Positions 34,445-47,333 of a stretch of 64,000 nucleotides of DNA are shown here, piece after piece. Origin of the DNA: Meandrina meandrites (lineage: Eukaryota > Cnidaria > Anthozoa > Scleractinia > Meandrinidae); assembly GCA_963693305.1 (NCBI GenBank), contig OY855904.1:14187496-14251495 (forward strand), given 5' to 3'. Numbering within the stretch: the stretch's first letter is position 1; each line of letters begins with the position of its first letter. A program made the position numbers and the translations under genes. The notes beneath the pieces were generated by a model. That model did no database searches. It saw only the letters and a list, made by a program, of their open reading frames with translations, and was not told the origin of the DNA.

Positions 34445-35885
34445 TACGTATGGAGTAACAAATTGCAGAAAACGCTAAAACTTGTCTTACGTTCGTGCGA
34501 AAGGCGTCAGAGAAAATGCCCTGGAATATCTTTCCACTGTGCATTAAGGCAAGGCGGTGTCTTCAAGTCTGTCCAATAGAAAAGCTTGTATTTAGCAAGT
34601 TTCTCTTCACACCAATCCGACGAAAGCTTAAATATACTTCTCAGATTGTATTGCAGAGTATAGATAAGATTATTTATAGACGTTTCGAAAAAATTCGGAA
34701 CCTCGAAATATTTTACTCCTAACCCTTTTTACGTAGCGGAATTTTTCACTTATCAGTACTCAATCAACCTCTTGAGCATTTTTATTATCCTCTCCGGCGA
34801 AATCCGGCGCTATCGCGGTTTTCATCGTTATGTTATAATATCTTACTTGAAATAACATGATCATCACATTCATCCTTCTGTTTTTTTCTATGGCAATGGC
34901 TAAGCTTTTTTGCAACGACTATCAACCATTTGCTTGTAATTCCTATCCGTCAGATCTTGTAGTTGCATGAGATACTCAGTTGCTGTTTTTTCATCGCTTA
35001 TGCAGTTTCGTCTATGTTTGATTTGACTCCGCGCATAACCACAATATTGTTCCATCAATTTTGCCACGTGCCGTATAACTCGTATAAAACAATTAACAAA
35101 AAATCTAGAAATTTGTCATGACACGCATTTTGCGTATACAAATAGGAGTCAGTTTATATTACTTCGACATCTTCGCTTTAGAATAAGGGTCGACCTTGTG
35201 TGGAAATGTTTAAACAAGCAAGCAACCGTGGACGATGATCCTACTGGTATACGTTGGATCAATAATGATCTGATCGGTTTAAAATAGAAAAATGAAGAAT
35301 ATAAAAAAGCAGAAACCGATACAACGTAGAAAGGTTTTAAATTTGTGTAGCAGGATCTAGATCCGAGATTCAATTCCGAACTCCCATCGGCCCCATCGGG
35401 CGGATTTTGCAGCTGAAAATTTGGGATATTTCGGTGAAAAGGAAATAATTACTGAGTAAGGAATTAAGTTTATTATTAAATTATTTATCAGTTTTATGAT
35501 GATTAATTATAATGATGACTTAAGGCTTAATTCTCGTGACCAAAAATGCTGGCACACTTTGTCCAAAGAGCCACTTGACATGACTTCCTTACGTTTTGCA
35601 ATATTCTTCTTCGATTGAAATCTGATACTCTGATTGAACCTATCAACCAGCAGCTAATAATTCAAATCCTACTATTTCCCTGCCTCGCTGTTCACTACAG
35701 ACTACACGAAAACTTTACAGAGAAATGCAATTACTAATAAACGGGCTTGTCTCGAAAAAGAGTTCCTTGGCGCGAGCAAACTATTCCCTGACCCTTCATT
35801 CCCTTCACCCTCACCCTCTCCGTGATTAGGGCATCTCCTTCTCTTTGTTCTATTTCTTCACTTCTTATCTCAGACTATAGAACCC
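34445..35885. other. Gene-free stretch
   Basis: Nothing recognisable. ORFs are short and without motifs. Confidence 0.5.
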
Positions 35886-36610
35886 ACTTCGCAGGCTAAA
35901 ATGCTTTGTTATATTCTGTCCCTTCGGTTGAGGTCCGATATCCAAAACATTGAACCTTTAACGCGTCCTCTCGTACAAAGCAAAGAACCTACAGGTAATA
36001 AACAAGCTAAGGCTTGTCTTAAAACATGCTCCTCAGTGTGCGGAAGGGTAATAAAAAGCAGCGAACGAACTCTCCCTCCACCCGCCCCGCCCCCTCTCCT
36101 CGATCGACTGCGCCCTTCCTTTGCTATCTTCGTTCAGGCTATTTTCGGCTAGACGGCGACCAATCTACCATTGGAGAGCCTCTTTCACGGGCTCAATTGT
36201 TTTGTAATAATCTATTTTCCACGCTTGAGGTCAGATATTCCAAGCCAAAAGTTTGATATTTCTTTTGAAGCTGTAGCTCATTCTGCCAGCTCTTTTGTTT
36301 ACTTCAGTCATGAAGAAGAAGCTACAAGTTTAAACAAGCCTGATGTCGCGAATAGAGAGGACTCCTCAATGGTAGCACGAGTCTCTGAGTGGAATCTCCC
36401 TCCCCATCTCCCCTCTACCCTCTCCTCGTTCTCCGCAGCTAACCGACCTGTAGCTCTACGCTGAGGCTACTCCGCGGCCTATATACTTCATTCATTCGCC
36501 CTATCTCCGTCTGGAAAGATTGGATCGAGCTCACAGGCTAAATGTTTGGTTATATTGAATCTATATTTCGCTGAGGTCCGATATTCAAGGCGAACGTTTT
36601 TAAAATCATT
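35886..36610 (+). repeat. Three diverged tandem copies of a roughly 300-345-bp block
   Basis: A landmark of the form ca(g)ggct(a)aa..tgttt.gtta.a.t, then tgaggtc(c/a)gatatyc, recurs at about 35893, 36188 and 36532. Between landmarks, ctctccctccacccg and ctccctccccatctc blocks also correspond. The copies are heavily diverged. Confidence 0.6.
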
Positions 36611-38804
36611 GTTACGACTCTTTTGTTTAAAATCAACGTCTACCTACATCAGCTTCGCTTTGTCTCGAATATAAGGACAGCACGTCAGGACTGTCTAATC
36701 CGTCACTACTCAAATTGAACGAGCAAAAAGAGATTAACGTTTGTTAAAAAGGAGATTTTATCATTTAGTGGCGTGCCAATATGACAAGATTACTTCCAAG
36801 AGTTAAGAGCGAGTTGACGCCGTTGACAAGATAAAACCCATCAAATTCATCCCGTTCAATTTAGTCCTATCCTTTGGAAGTCTTTCCTTCTGCGTTCTGA
36901 TAACACGTGACGTGACTGGGTGTGATTCGATTTCAGTGAGCGGTTGATATATTTACATTCACTTAGCAATGTTTCTTTGGTTGTTATGGTTATGGACAAA
37001 TTTTCAGATAGCATATATTTATTAAAATTTCAGTATTTCTCTAACATCATTTTTAATGGAAAGTATATACGAATTATAATTGTCAGATGTAATTATGGTG
37101 AGCATTCACTGTATTAGCTGATATCTCATGGCTGTTCAGTCTTTTGGACACATTAGATTATGATTCCGTGTTAAACAGAAATGGTGCAATATAACATAAG
37201 TGAATCACGGTCAGTCGGCAACACATGGCTTGGTAGTATTGTTTTGAACGATTGAGAACAATTATTTGCGTTTTCTCGCTTCGTAGCGTCGATTAAAACA
37301 TAAAAGCCTTTCAAATTGTCCAAATTTGTCAGTCAAAGTAATTCTTGATTAAAATTGATAGCTAAGCATTTGCTTATAAACCGCAATTGAAAAGAAAGCG
37401 CCGTATGTAATAACAAGTCAAAGTATTAAAGAAATATTTATTTACAACACAACAAAGTTTCCATTCGGTGTAACTATCGTTCAGTAAACTCGCGAACGGT
37501 TAATCTTTGTCTTAGGGGGCCCAAAGTGCTTAAGTTTCCCAAAACCATGTAAGATTTACCAAAATAGTCTTCACTCACATAAAAGGAGGCTACATTTCAA
37601 AACTTACTACAAAGCTACAAACGGGTCGAAATTTATAATTATTCAAAGATTTCTCGCTTTTGCATCGGCCTACGGAACCGTGCTGGATATTTTCGCAGAT
37701 TTTACCACACGTACTGAAATGATGTAATAACTTAAACGATTTGTCAAGCAGTAACTTTTAAATTGGAACTCCCAAGGTCTGCTAAACGGGCGAAGCAGTG
37801 ATGACACTCAGTTTTAGGTCAAAATACCAGTTTCACCACAACAAAACGGCGATGGTCGTGACCGATTTTTAACTTAACAACACGCTAGCCCGGAGGATAA
37901 AAAAACCACTTACCCCTTTTCGGTGGATGAGCGCTGCTTCCACAACCCATGTAGAAACTTGGGCAAAAGTTCTTTACTGTAGTATAAACACAGCACGGTT
38001 GCTTTCGCTGCACGCGTGAATCACAGTGCGTTTTGACATTTGTACTGAATAATATCTAACGGAGGAATGTAAACTGGCCTACAGCGCGGCTTAGTGATTG
38101 GGTCGAGTGGATAATGTGACGCCATAATTGAACCACACAAAGTACAAAATCGTTTAAACTGAGATTAAATTAAAGCCACAAGAGGCTATAAATAAAGGTG
38201 AAGATATAAGCACTTGTCTAATTCACGACCTTAGTTAAAGGCTCGTTACCAGCGCGGAAAGGGTTTGTCGTGCTGCAAAACACTCGACGCATCACGTACT
38301 GGGAAGTATTTACTAAATAAAGCCCCCGGAGATTGACTAAAATAGAACGCACGACCTGTGGCACGTGCAAATATTTAAATTACCACAGCCATCAGACAGA
38401 AATGAACCAGAGGTTTTGTTGAGTTTTGTTATTTTCTGCGAAGGTTCACATGTTTTCTCGCACCGAGACTTTCAATTTGTTTCGTAAGTTTGTAAATCGT
38501 TTCACGGATGAGCTCCTGATCGATCAACCAAGCGAAAACTAACGGATGTGACAATTGATCATGTATGACGTACGTAATTGAAAATCAAAGGCCCTTTGGG
38601 CTGTCTCGTGTCGGTCAAAAAGATATTAAAATATACTTTACTAAATAATTATTATAAAAGTAAATGTTTTGCTACGCAGCAAAAAGCTTGTATGTTATTT
38701 ACGCTTGCAATATTTACAGGGAGTTCATTTAAGACTTTCGCACCACTAAAAAAATAGGTGCTCTTAGAAAATTTACCATATCCGGGGATAGGGAAAGCAG
38801 AGAC
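36611..38804. other. Gene-free stretch
   Basis: No exon, RNA gene or strong repeat seen. A minus-strand ORF at 38652-38897 ends with SGAKVLNELPVNIASVNNIQ, faintly like the C-terminus of LINE reverse transcriptases (..GA..WN.LP..), but too weak to call. Confidence 0.45.
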
Positions 38805-38944
38805 GGGGGAACATTTTGCTGGGATAATATTGTCTTCTTTTTCCATACGTGGGAAATAAAAATGGCGAACAGGCGGGAAAACAAAATGACAGAACACATA
38901 TTATTTATGATTTTTACCAAAAAAACGTCCGTCCTCTCTATTTC
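38805..38944 (+). repeat. Dispersed duplication, copy 1
   Basis: gggggaacattttgctg, gggaaataaaaatggcgaac, acagaacacatattattta and accaaaaaaacgtcc match copy 2 (39811-39982) in order. Confidence 0.8.
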
Positions 38945-39810
38945 CGACGTAAACTGAACGCAAGAGGAATTGAGCGTTACTCGAAGCACTCGTCCCCCAC
39001 TTCACCTCCTTGTGCTGACGTTTTGCGCTGTTTTCCATTTCTTTTGTTATTTATTGCCCGTTTTTAACGATCAAAGAACAATATCAGAAAATAGAGTATT
39101 TCGTACATGTTTCTTGTGACGAAAACGCTGAAAATAGAAATGCCGATATGTTTGTAACGAACGTTTTACACATACCCAGGCAAATAGCATTCCCAAGGTA
39201 AATAACAACAAGGTAAAGTCACCGCGGGAATACGTTACCGGAGGTGTTTGCGGTCACACACTTAACACTTTACCAAGGTCAATTTTTCATACTGTTTTCG
39301 GCGCGAAATGCGAAAATGGCATATTTATACTCTTTCGACAGTCCTCGATCTACTGCTTTGTTATGTCAGTATTTCAGACAGCGAAGAAATAGAAGGCGAA
39401 GACTCCGTTTATATAAATCTCTTTGTTGGATTTTTCTAAATCTTGAGATGAAATCGAAATACATATAAGAAAACGCACTACAGATCTTCCTTGACTAGTA
39501 TTGCATTTAAACGCCAAATTTCCAAAAAAAAAATGGCATTTACTTACAAATCAGCAAGCCATCAAGCCATGATTCTAAGAAAGACCACGTTTTTGCTGCC
39601 TTGAACACGCAAAGTTGACCTCAGGAAATCTAAACCTCACGCCATCATATTTAATTTTCCGATTCTCTGTTTATTTTATTTGCTTATCTTTGAGGTTTGC
39701 CTCGCGATTGGTCATTTTATCTTGGGGTACTTGGAAAACCTACCTATTTGCCTCGGTAACTTTCATGGGCGATTCTTTTGTTCTTTTTCACACCGCCATA
39801 AATTTACTTT

Positions 39811-39982
39811 GGGGGAACATTTTGCTGAGATAATTTTTTTTCATAAGCGGGAAATAAAAATGGCGAACAGGCCATGAAAATGACAAAACACCCGGGAAAA
39901 CAAAACTACAAAGCACGTGGAAAAACAAAATGACAGAGCACATATTATTTAAGATATTTACCAAAAAAACGTCCTCTCTATT
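39811..39982 (+). repeat. Dispersed duplication, copy 2
   Basis: The same order of blocks as 38805-38944, with about 35 bp of additional internally repeated sequence (gg(g)aaaacaaaa..aca motif). The copies lie in direct orientation 1 kb apart. Confidence 0.8.
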
Positions 39983-40617
39983 TGTGAGTTTCCCGAGGTA
40001 AAGAGCCCTTTTACCATGATACGTTAAAAGGACGATGTATAACCGCAACTATATAAATTTGACACACTACACTATTAACCTATTCCGTACTTGAAACCCT
40101 ACACCGCTATACAGATCAAGCAATTTGTTGCAGTCAAATTTTGTTAATTACATTTTATGCAGTTACGAAAAAACGTTCCGTAAAGATTCTCGCATCGCGA
40201 CTGCGTAAAAACACAAAATCCCGCTCCGGTTCTTTCTTGAAATTCCCGCTTACCGCTCCTGTTTTCAGCTCCCATCCCGGTCGAATTTCGCCACATCTTC
40301 TTATCTGGGCTACTTAGCGTGAGGTCTGTCTTTGACCTTGTTAAAGGGCAACTCTTGGGAAATTTACCCCGATTTTTTTATTTTTTCTATAAGTTGTTTA
40401 TAGCAACACGAATCTTTAGAAGGTAAAATTTTAAAGAATGAAAATGAATTTACTACGAATTTTCTTTTACGCCAATTTGGCGGCCATTTTGAAAACGTTC
40501 GAATTTTGGTACGTCACGTGATGCTACGTCACAGGTAAAATGTAAATAAATGTAAATACAATTTTAATGTCCATACGTGGGACGAGGCTACCCTCAATGT
40601 CCGAGCCAGAGGCTCAT

Positions 40618-40850
40618 GTATAAGACGTAGGACTGTTCCCGATCGAATTGGAATTTAGCAGTGTTGATTTTTGCGGGGGGAGGAAAACCGGAGAACCCGG
40701 AGAAAAACCCTCGGAGCGAGGACGAGAACCAACAACAAACTCAACCCACATATGACGCCGGGTCCGGGAATCGAACCCGGGCCACATTGGTGGGAGGCGA
40801 GTGCCCCCGCTCCCCAAACAGTTGTGGAAGGCAGATTTGCTTTTGCATGC
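40618..40850 (-). mobile_element. tRNA-derived SINE
   Basis: On the minus strand, the T-arm with a perfect pol III B-box, cccgggttcgattcccgg (about 40763-40780), is followed by ggcgtcatatgtgggttgag and a CT-rich body, gtttttctccgggttctccg. The tRNA 5' half is poor, so the copy is 5'-truncated or a 3'-half-tRNA type. Several ORFs here are shadows. Confidence 0.75.
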
Positions 40851-43119
40851 TTCTGATAAGAGGAAAACACGCCAAGCTTCTCTTCATAAATGAGAATGAC
40901 AAGGAGAGAAAGACCCTATGCTGTTCAATGATGTCCAAGATAAAAAAAGGTAGTGCTTCAGTGCTTAAATATGAAAGGAAATAAACTTAAAAAAGAGTAA
41001 ATCATGTGTTTGTGAAACGAAACAAATCCGTCAGATTGATCGGCCTTCTAAGGTCAGCAAATGTACATAGCTTTATAATACGATGCATCCTCTCTTGCAC
41101 CATATCGTGATAAAGATGCCTTTTGTCTGGAGTAGATAGTAAATTGAAAAGGGTCTGCGAGTGCTGACGCCCTTTATTTGTCAGAAATCTCTTCATTTAT
41201 GAGAAGGAATACTGAGCCTCTATATGTCCTATATGTAAGCGAAATCCATGCGTTCGGAAACAGACCGATATATTTTGATTCTGTTGTTGAGAAATTTGTA
41301 GCCACCCTCAGATTTCTCCTGCTGTTAATTGGCAAAATAGAAAGCAATTCCCACCAGCAAATGTAGTGTTTCTTTGAAGTATATGCCTTCGAAAGGCGCG
41401 CGTGATTTGCGTGCAGGTCAGTATTGCACAGTAAGGAGCCACTACCCCGCGCGCTAGCAGAGGCGCTCTCGCGGGATATAAAATTATACGAAGAAATGGG
41501 AAATCAAATATAAAACAATATCCGGATAACTAAGAGAAGAAGTGTTGTGTGAAGTACTTATTCTGTGATTCCTTTTGAGAAACAATTGTTGTAAATTAGG
41601 CAACCTGGGGTGTAGCATGAAACCCGGGTATGAAAGCGTGTCACGCTCCTAGCCTGACCACGAAACAGTTTCGTGTGCAGATTCGAGCAGATGTCAGTTG
41701 ACGAGATAACTAAAAGAAAACATGCCAAAAGTTGTAAGACACGAAGAGCGCAACGACCATTTCAAATGCAAACCATGAATTAAAACGCAAACAAACGAGA
41801 AAGTAATAAGGAGCCAAACACAGCACAATTTTCGATTTTCGTGGGGGTGCTTTTCGCAAAAAGAAAAGAAAATTGCAAAATAAAAACATGACAACTTAAT
41901 TATACCGATAAATATAAAATCACGCACTGCAGGGTCGTTTAATAATCCCCGGTGGCAGTAATCAGTTTACAAAATCATTCAACAGTTTTACGCATACAAG
42001 CACGAACAACCTTGAACAAAGTTTCCTCAAGGCAAGTTGTTTCAACTACGGAAAGCGCAAGCTTCCTTCTCCCAACAAAAGAAGTGAAGAGACCCAGCAG
42101 AGTTTTGTCCACATTTAACTGCAAGCCTGAGTATGCTCTAGATAAAAATCTGCCGCAGAATTTCGAGCATTATAGTCTAGTTTCGGTAGCTGGCATTTCG
42201 CCGGCAAAATTCTTCATTTTCGAGCAGAATTTAGAAAAATCGGTAACACAAAGAAGACAAAGAATTTAACTTGCGTTTCTGTTTTTGCAAGCTTTCAAAC
42301 GCACAAGATAGATAGTGTACATTAGGCTGAAGCTCAAAACCTATTGTGATAAACAAGAGCAAAAATATTTGAAGACCGAATATAAACAACAAAATGCAGC
42401 AAACAGTTTGGTTGTATAAAAGCATGTTTAATTAAGCTTCTTGCGTACATGCAAATAATAACAAGGCTTTTCAGGTTTGACTTAGCTCACAATCAACTGG
42501 CCGAGGTAATAGAGAAAGAAACTGTACATTTAGGACTTCAATTCACTCACCATTCGTCGCCGTCGGCGGTGAGGAGGTTCGATATTTTACTCCCTTTCTC
42601 TGTCTCGCTGTTTTTCCGTGGAAGCTCAAAACGCCAGGGTTGAAATACCATAGAAGGTTCTTAATCATTCCCTGACATATCCCCTCCTATAGCTCTCTAA
42701 AAATCAGTGGAGTCGCTAGCAGAAATTGAGCTCTCACTGCAAGAATTTGAGTCAGCCATGTTCGTGACTTGTTGCGGTTCCACACCTATGACGTATCAAA
42801 TCTCGTGATCATAATCGAAGCATCCATGGCGAAATGTCACAAAAGCGGTAAAATACGAAGTTTTATGTTAAAATTAACCGGTAAAAAAGCTTCTGAATTC
42901 AAACTTTTTGCTTCCTGTGTAATTTTGGAAACATTCGAAAGCTTTTACTGAAATATAGTTTTCAAGCCAAGAGTCGCCCTTTAATTTTTAGCCCCCCAAC
43001 GCAGCTGACTTAAAATGATTTTATCTCAGCGTACTGATAAACATTTCTCGATGATCACCAATTCTACTAGCAAGAAGCATGCCATCGCCTCAGTCTTCAG
43101 TTGCAAGTGATGTCGAAGT
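40851..43119. other. Gene-free stretch
   Basis: No supported gene. The ORF at 41952-42269 (105 codons) shows no recognisable domain. The right part (from about 42700) probably belongs to the decayed PIF/Harbinger element that follows. Confidence 0.45.
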
Positions 43120-43624
43120 ACTTGCTACGGCAAACACAAAACGAAAAAACCTCGCGTTAAGTCTGCTGACAGGACTGAGAAAGAAACGCACGAACTTCTT
43201 GAAGCGTGGGCCCCCAAATTCGGTAAGCTGTGGGGAGTTTCACAAAGAAAAAAATAAAAATCTGGAACGATATCTATTCTTCGTATAAAGAAAGGTGTCC
43301 AGAAAGCCAGAGAATGCTACAGCAGGTGAAGAAACGGCAGCAGAATCTAGAGTACGAGTTCAAGCAGTCTCGCTCGACTGGAGAAGATGGAATTCAGAAA
43401 TTAAAGAAGGCTTCCCCTATTTCAACATCCTGAGTAAAGAAAGGCGAGAAAGTACGACTCCAGACTGGCATGCAGAGTTCTTTTATTGAAATGTGTGAAA
43501 AGAGTATGGAACAGGACAACGCAAGATTTGAACGATCAGCTGAAATGTTCCGTGACGCCCAGAGCAGGCAAATGGAACAAACAAACGCCAAAGTTGACAT
43601 GTTTAAAGATTTAGCATCAAAATA
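43120..43624 (+). pseudogene. Myb/SANT-like protein of a PIF/Harbinger element (frameshifted)
   Basis: Three frames must be combined to follow one protein. The first has ETHELLEAWAPKFGKLWG, a Myb/SANT-like helix. A stop and shift near 43255 lead to IKIWNDIYSSYKERCPES, the second helix region. A further shift gives EGFPYFNILSKERREST, and the next gives MEQDNARFERSAEMFRDAQS, a C-terminal coiled helix ending at 43624. Myb-like proteins with this layout accompany PIF/Harbinger transposases and recruit them to the element ends. The multiple frameshifts make this copy dead. It converges on the transposase relic. Confidence 0.65.
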
Positions 43625-43710
43625 ATTGTCTTTATCTAATCGTTTATCTTCTGTTATTGAAACGATACATACAATTGTTGTGCAAAACTCACGTAGCAAT
43701 CATAGTCTTT

Positions 43711-44045
43711 TTTAGGATGCTCGTTTTTTGTCCAACCTTTTTCAACGCAATTCTCCAACGAACTTTCAACATGCCAAATGCTCGTTCAACTACACGTACC
43801 GAACTTTAGATTTTAAACTTTCTCTGCTCCTGAGTCAGGCGTCCTCTTAGACTTTCTAAAAGTCGGTCGCTTCTCGTTTCCGGTGTAGGTAAGTCTAGCG
43901 TCCTCTGTCCGGGTAGGGTTTCACTAGCCAGTTCGTTAGTGAATAGGCACTGTCGCCAGCTAAAAGGGGCCTTATTTCTGTTCCATTTATATTGCCTGTT
44001 GGACCACTAAGAATTTGCGTTCGCTGCAAGTTCATAAATCAAACA
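43711..44045 (-). pseudogene. PIF/Harbinger DDE transposase fragment
   Basis: Minus-strand frame 44043-43897 contains TEIRPLLAGDSAYSLTNWLV, the conserved GDSAYPL.NWL block of DDE_Tnp_4 with its catalytic aspartate. It then hits a stop after KPYPDRGR. A second segment, in another frame after an intervening insertion or duplication, reads GRLTQEQRKFKI, stop, then VRVVERAFGMLKVRW, the block with the last catalytic glutamate. The N-terminal half is missing. It is convergent with the Myb-like relic, the two-gene arrangement known for this superfamily. It is clearly inactive. Confidence 0.75.
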
Positions 44046-44465
44046 CTCTCTCCTAATTGTCTCAACCATTCCATTTAAAAAATGTACAAAAATTTCATCT
44101 AATAAAACTGCTCAAATTTAATACATCTCTTTCACTGCTTTACATTCTACGTCGTGATTTTCCCTTAAATTAAAGTTCAATTCTGTTCAACTAAAAAGCC
44201 ATTTATAATAAACACTCCCAACCGACAAACGAATACAATGAGCCAGCAGAAAAGCAAAAAACTTTCAATGCAGCAATATTTTTGAACTCCTACTTATAAA
44301 CAAAAATTATTTGTTCTTTCACAACACGCACAAAATCCGGCGGCCTCACAAAGCAAAACTTGACATGGCGGGAATAATATTGACATGGCGGGAAAATTCC
44401 GCGGCCTCACAAAGCAAACGCGCACAGAATGCACCTTGGAATGCACCTTCTCTCCCTCGCATATT

Positions 44466-44500
44466 CTCGTGTCGTCATGACAACGTCATGACGACACGAG
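44466..44500. repeat. Perfect short hairpin
   Basis: Sixteen-base arms, ctcgtgtcgtcatgac and its exact complement, flank a 3-base loop (aac). It may be a relic of an element end. Just upstream (44337-44425), cggcctcacaaagcaaa and tgacatggcgggaa each occur twice. Confidence 0.75.
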
Positions 44501-44688
44501 ACAAAAACAAGCAATATCGAACAAGGCAGATTCCTTTTGTTTTTGTTTTATCCATGAGTGCATTTATAGTTTAATTTCGTTAACGGAACTTTTTAATATC
44601 GATAATATGGAATAATCACCAAATTACCGCCTGCAAAAAAAAAAAATGAAATGATCACTTTTTTATCCGAAACGTTTTCTTCTCTGAA

Positions 44689-46138
44689 CCCGGCGTATCT
44701 AATCGAACAGTTCGGTAATCGAACCCAATCGAACACCAATCGTTCGATTGCCGAACTCAATCGAACATAATCGAACTCACAATAAAATTTTGCCAATCGA
44801 ACACAATCGAACGTTCGATTATCGAACGATCAGTAATAATAATACATAATATTTTAAGAGGAGGCCTCCAATCACCTAGAAGTGGTTTTCAGGAGGGTCC
44901 TCTGAGAAAATAAATGTCAAACCTTTAAAATACATTAAAATCTAAGAATACAACAAAAAGGACAAAACCTATGTGGTAATAAAAACTAAAAATATCTAAA
45001 ACTGTAGCTAACTAAGATTAAAAACTAGAACAAGAGATTAAAATACTACTAACTAAGGTTAAAAATGGTTTAATAAAAACTGTTTCAGTTTGTATTTAAA
45101 AATAGTTTTCGGCATCAGTTTCTTTAAAGCACTTGGTAGCGTGGCCCAGTCGTTAATGGCTTTATAATACGTTTTGCTTTTTCCCCATTCCGTTCTTGGC
45201 CTACTGACTTTGGGCATGTAGCCATTTCGGGTATTATAACCGTGTTGTTGGTTCATGGTGGATCTGAATACACCGAAATGCTCGGGGATGCTACCTTTCA
45301 TTGCATCTTGTACAACACAACACCGATGTCCGAACCGCCTCGCATGTAAAGACACCCACCGCAACGACGTCAGGGCCTCTGCTGATGACACTTTCGACTT
45401 CACGATCTTCTTCGCAAAGCGATTTTGAAAAGATTGAATGTTCGATTACCGTACCCTTGTTCGATAGGACAATATTCACATCGCATGATAGGCACGTAGT
45501 CTGTAGAAATTCAGTCTTAAGGTCAAATCACTGCTAGCTTTCCCCTTCCCTTTTCACCCGGCTTTCAGTAAAAATGTCGAAAACGTCAGGAAGCTACATC
45601 CAAGAAGACCCGGGAGGACACTGCACGTATCAAGATTTCGTGTAGTGTAAAAGGCTACCAAGAATGTCGGTTCAGTGAAGATGTGGGAGAAGAGTTTCTC
45701 ATCTATAAGAAGATTGGCTCCAATCTTTCTGTCTGTCTTTCTGTCTGTTTACAATCACATCGAAGATAATCATATAAGCCATTTCCTATCAACACTCACA
45801 GTACATCCGGGAGTACATGAGTATAAATCGTTGACACTGACTTTGTTCTGTTCTGTTTCAACAATTATATTCAGTATGAATCTATTTTTCTTTATTCCCT
45901 ATAAATGAAGGCTGATAGTGACTATACCCCACGCGTTTTACTAGTTTCCGGTGTCAAGAGATACCGTCCGAACAAAATTGCATCGGATTAGTTTGATTTT
46001 GTTCGATTGGTTCGAAAATCGAACTCACAGCAAAATAGATGTTCGATTTTGTTCGATTGCCGAACCCAATCGAACACCAATCGTTCGATTGAGTTCGATT
46101 GGATTTTTGTTCGATTTTGTTCGATTAGATACGCCAGG
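44689..46138. mobile_element. 1450-bp TIR element with tcgaac-rich ends and 6-bp target duplication
   Basis: The left end cccggcgtatctaatcgaac and the right end (reverse complement cctggcgtatctaatcgaac) form the inverted repeats. Both are flanked by tctgaa (44683-44688 and 46139-46144), consistent with a 6-bp target-site duplication. The outer 140-165 bp of each end are packed with about ten copies of tcgaac/gttcga. The interior carries the 3' end of a LINE rather than a transposase, so it is non-autonomous or was invaded. Confidence 0.8.
45059..45403 (-). pseudogene. CR1/L2-like LINE reverse transcriptase C-terminus
   Basis: The 114-codon frame ends with YYKAINDWATLPSALKKLMP followed by KTIFKYKLKQFLL, matching the typical LINE ending (..N.LP..l......FK..L). 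An untranslated tail follows to an att-rich simple repeat at about 44834. It is nested in the tcgaac TIR element. It is truncated at the 5' side, and the upstream frame is shifted. Confidence 0.65.
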
Positions 46139-46144
46139 TCTGAA

Positions 46145-47239
46145 ATACTCTATCTCATCTAGTCCATCTAGTAAGGGACCTGTTGGCGATGGGATTAGAA
46201 GGTTCAGTGAATTATAGTTTCTTTTCGAGTACCAATGTATAATAATCTGTTCATGGGCAATTTATTTTCTCTTAATCAGCTGTCTTAATGCTTAAAGGGG
46301 CACTGTCACGAGCATAACTTCAAAAATTCAACAGCCCAAAAACATGTTTACACCACTGGAAACCTATTAACAGTGGTCAAGTTTTCTTAAAATTACTATA
46401 CCAGTGTTCTGAAGCTAAATGTAGAGTGATATCACCGTGATATCATCGGGAGCTTTTGATCTCAACTTGAAAAAGTCAGCCTAGCTTTTTCAAGTTCTGT
46501 CCTTGTGGTTTGCAAAAATTGATGAAAACTATTAACGGTCACCCTCTTCTTTAAACAATTTGCTAGACATCCTTTCCTTTACGTTCTAGGAGCATTTCCT
46601 ACATGGTTGAAAATACTTAGCCGTACATTTTGGTGCCGTTTTACTAAAAAAGTCAAGAAATGCCCGTGGATAACATGTTGTGGTGATTTTCGTCACATTA
46701 CAGGTTACCATAGCAACAGTATCCTGTTAACCTGTTCTGGTTTACCTAGAATCACTGGCTGACAACTCTCAAAGATGAGCAGTTGCTGCCGGTCCCGACG
46801 GTCTCTGTTTTTGAGGGAGTTGACTGTATAATCAATTCCTGTTTTAAGGTGCAGACAGGAACAAAATCGAATGTTCACACACACGGAAATGTATCTGAGA
46901 TGTGTTGTAACGACAGGTCCCATTGTGGAACAATGGGAGGTGTTTTGTGTGCACGTGTCGTGTTCTTGCTACATGCCGCTGCGACATAGCCCTTTGCCCA
47001 TCTTAATTGACTATTACCGGAGAAAAGGAAATAGAATTTATTTGTTGAGAAGAGAAGTTGGAAGTATTTTTTTTCACATTGTCGTTTTTATTTGCAAGAT
47101 TGTTCCACATATTTTTTCCCGTGTACATTTTGGTAATACAAATTTTCTGATTTCAACTCAAACATTTATGAGTTATCTGGGCTTAAAACTCTTATGTCTA
47201 TTGCAAAACCAGAAGCATTATTATTAATTAAAAATACAA
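46145..47239. other. Gene-free stretch downstream of uricase
   Basis: The word aaaggggcactgtcacg near 46296 is typical of a dispersed invertebrate MITE end, but no mate was found. A tatcaccgtgatatcatc mini-palindrome lies at about 46430. No coding sequence is supported. Confidence 0.4.
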
Positions 47240-47249
47240 TTTATTTATT
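47240..47249 (-). terminator. Polyadenylation signal of the uricase gene
   Basis: Two overlapping AATAAA words on the minus strand lie about 90 bp after the uricase stop codon. No nearer signal is seen. Confidence 0.6.
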
Positions 47250-47333
47250 TCATTCACTTTCAGTCATAGGAAATAGATTATCCAGATTATTATTTCCACG
47301 CCCTCTGGAAGAAACTTAAGCAGTCTGTGGACT

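Noticed and set aside
35900..36464. ORFs of 76-97 codons in the tandem block
   Set aside because: They are Pro/Ser-rich translations of CT-rich repeat sequence and do not persist in frame between the three copies.
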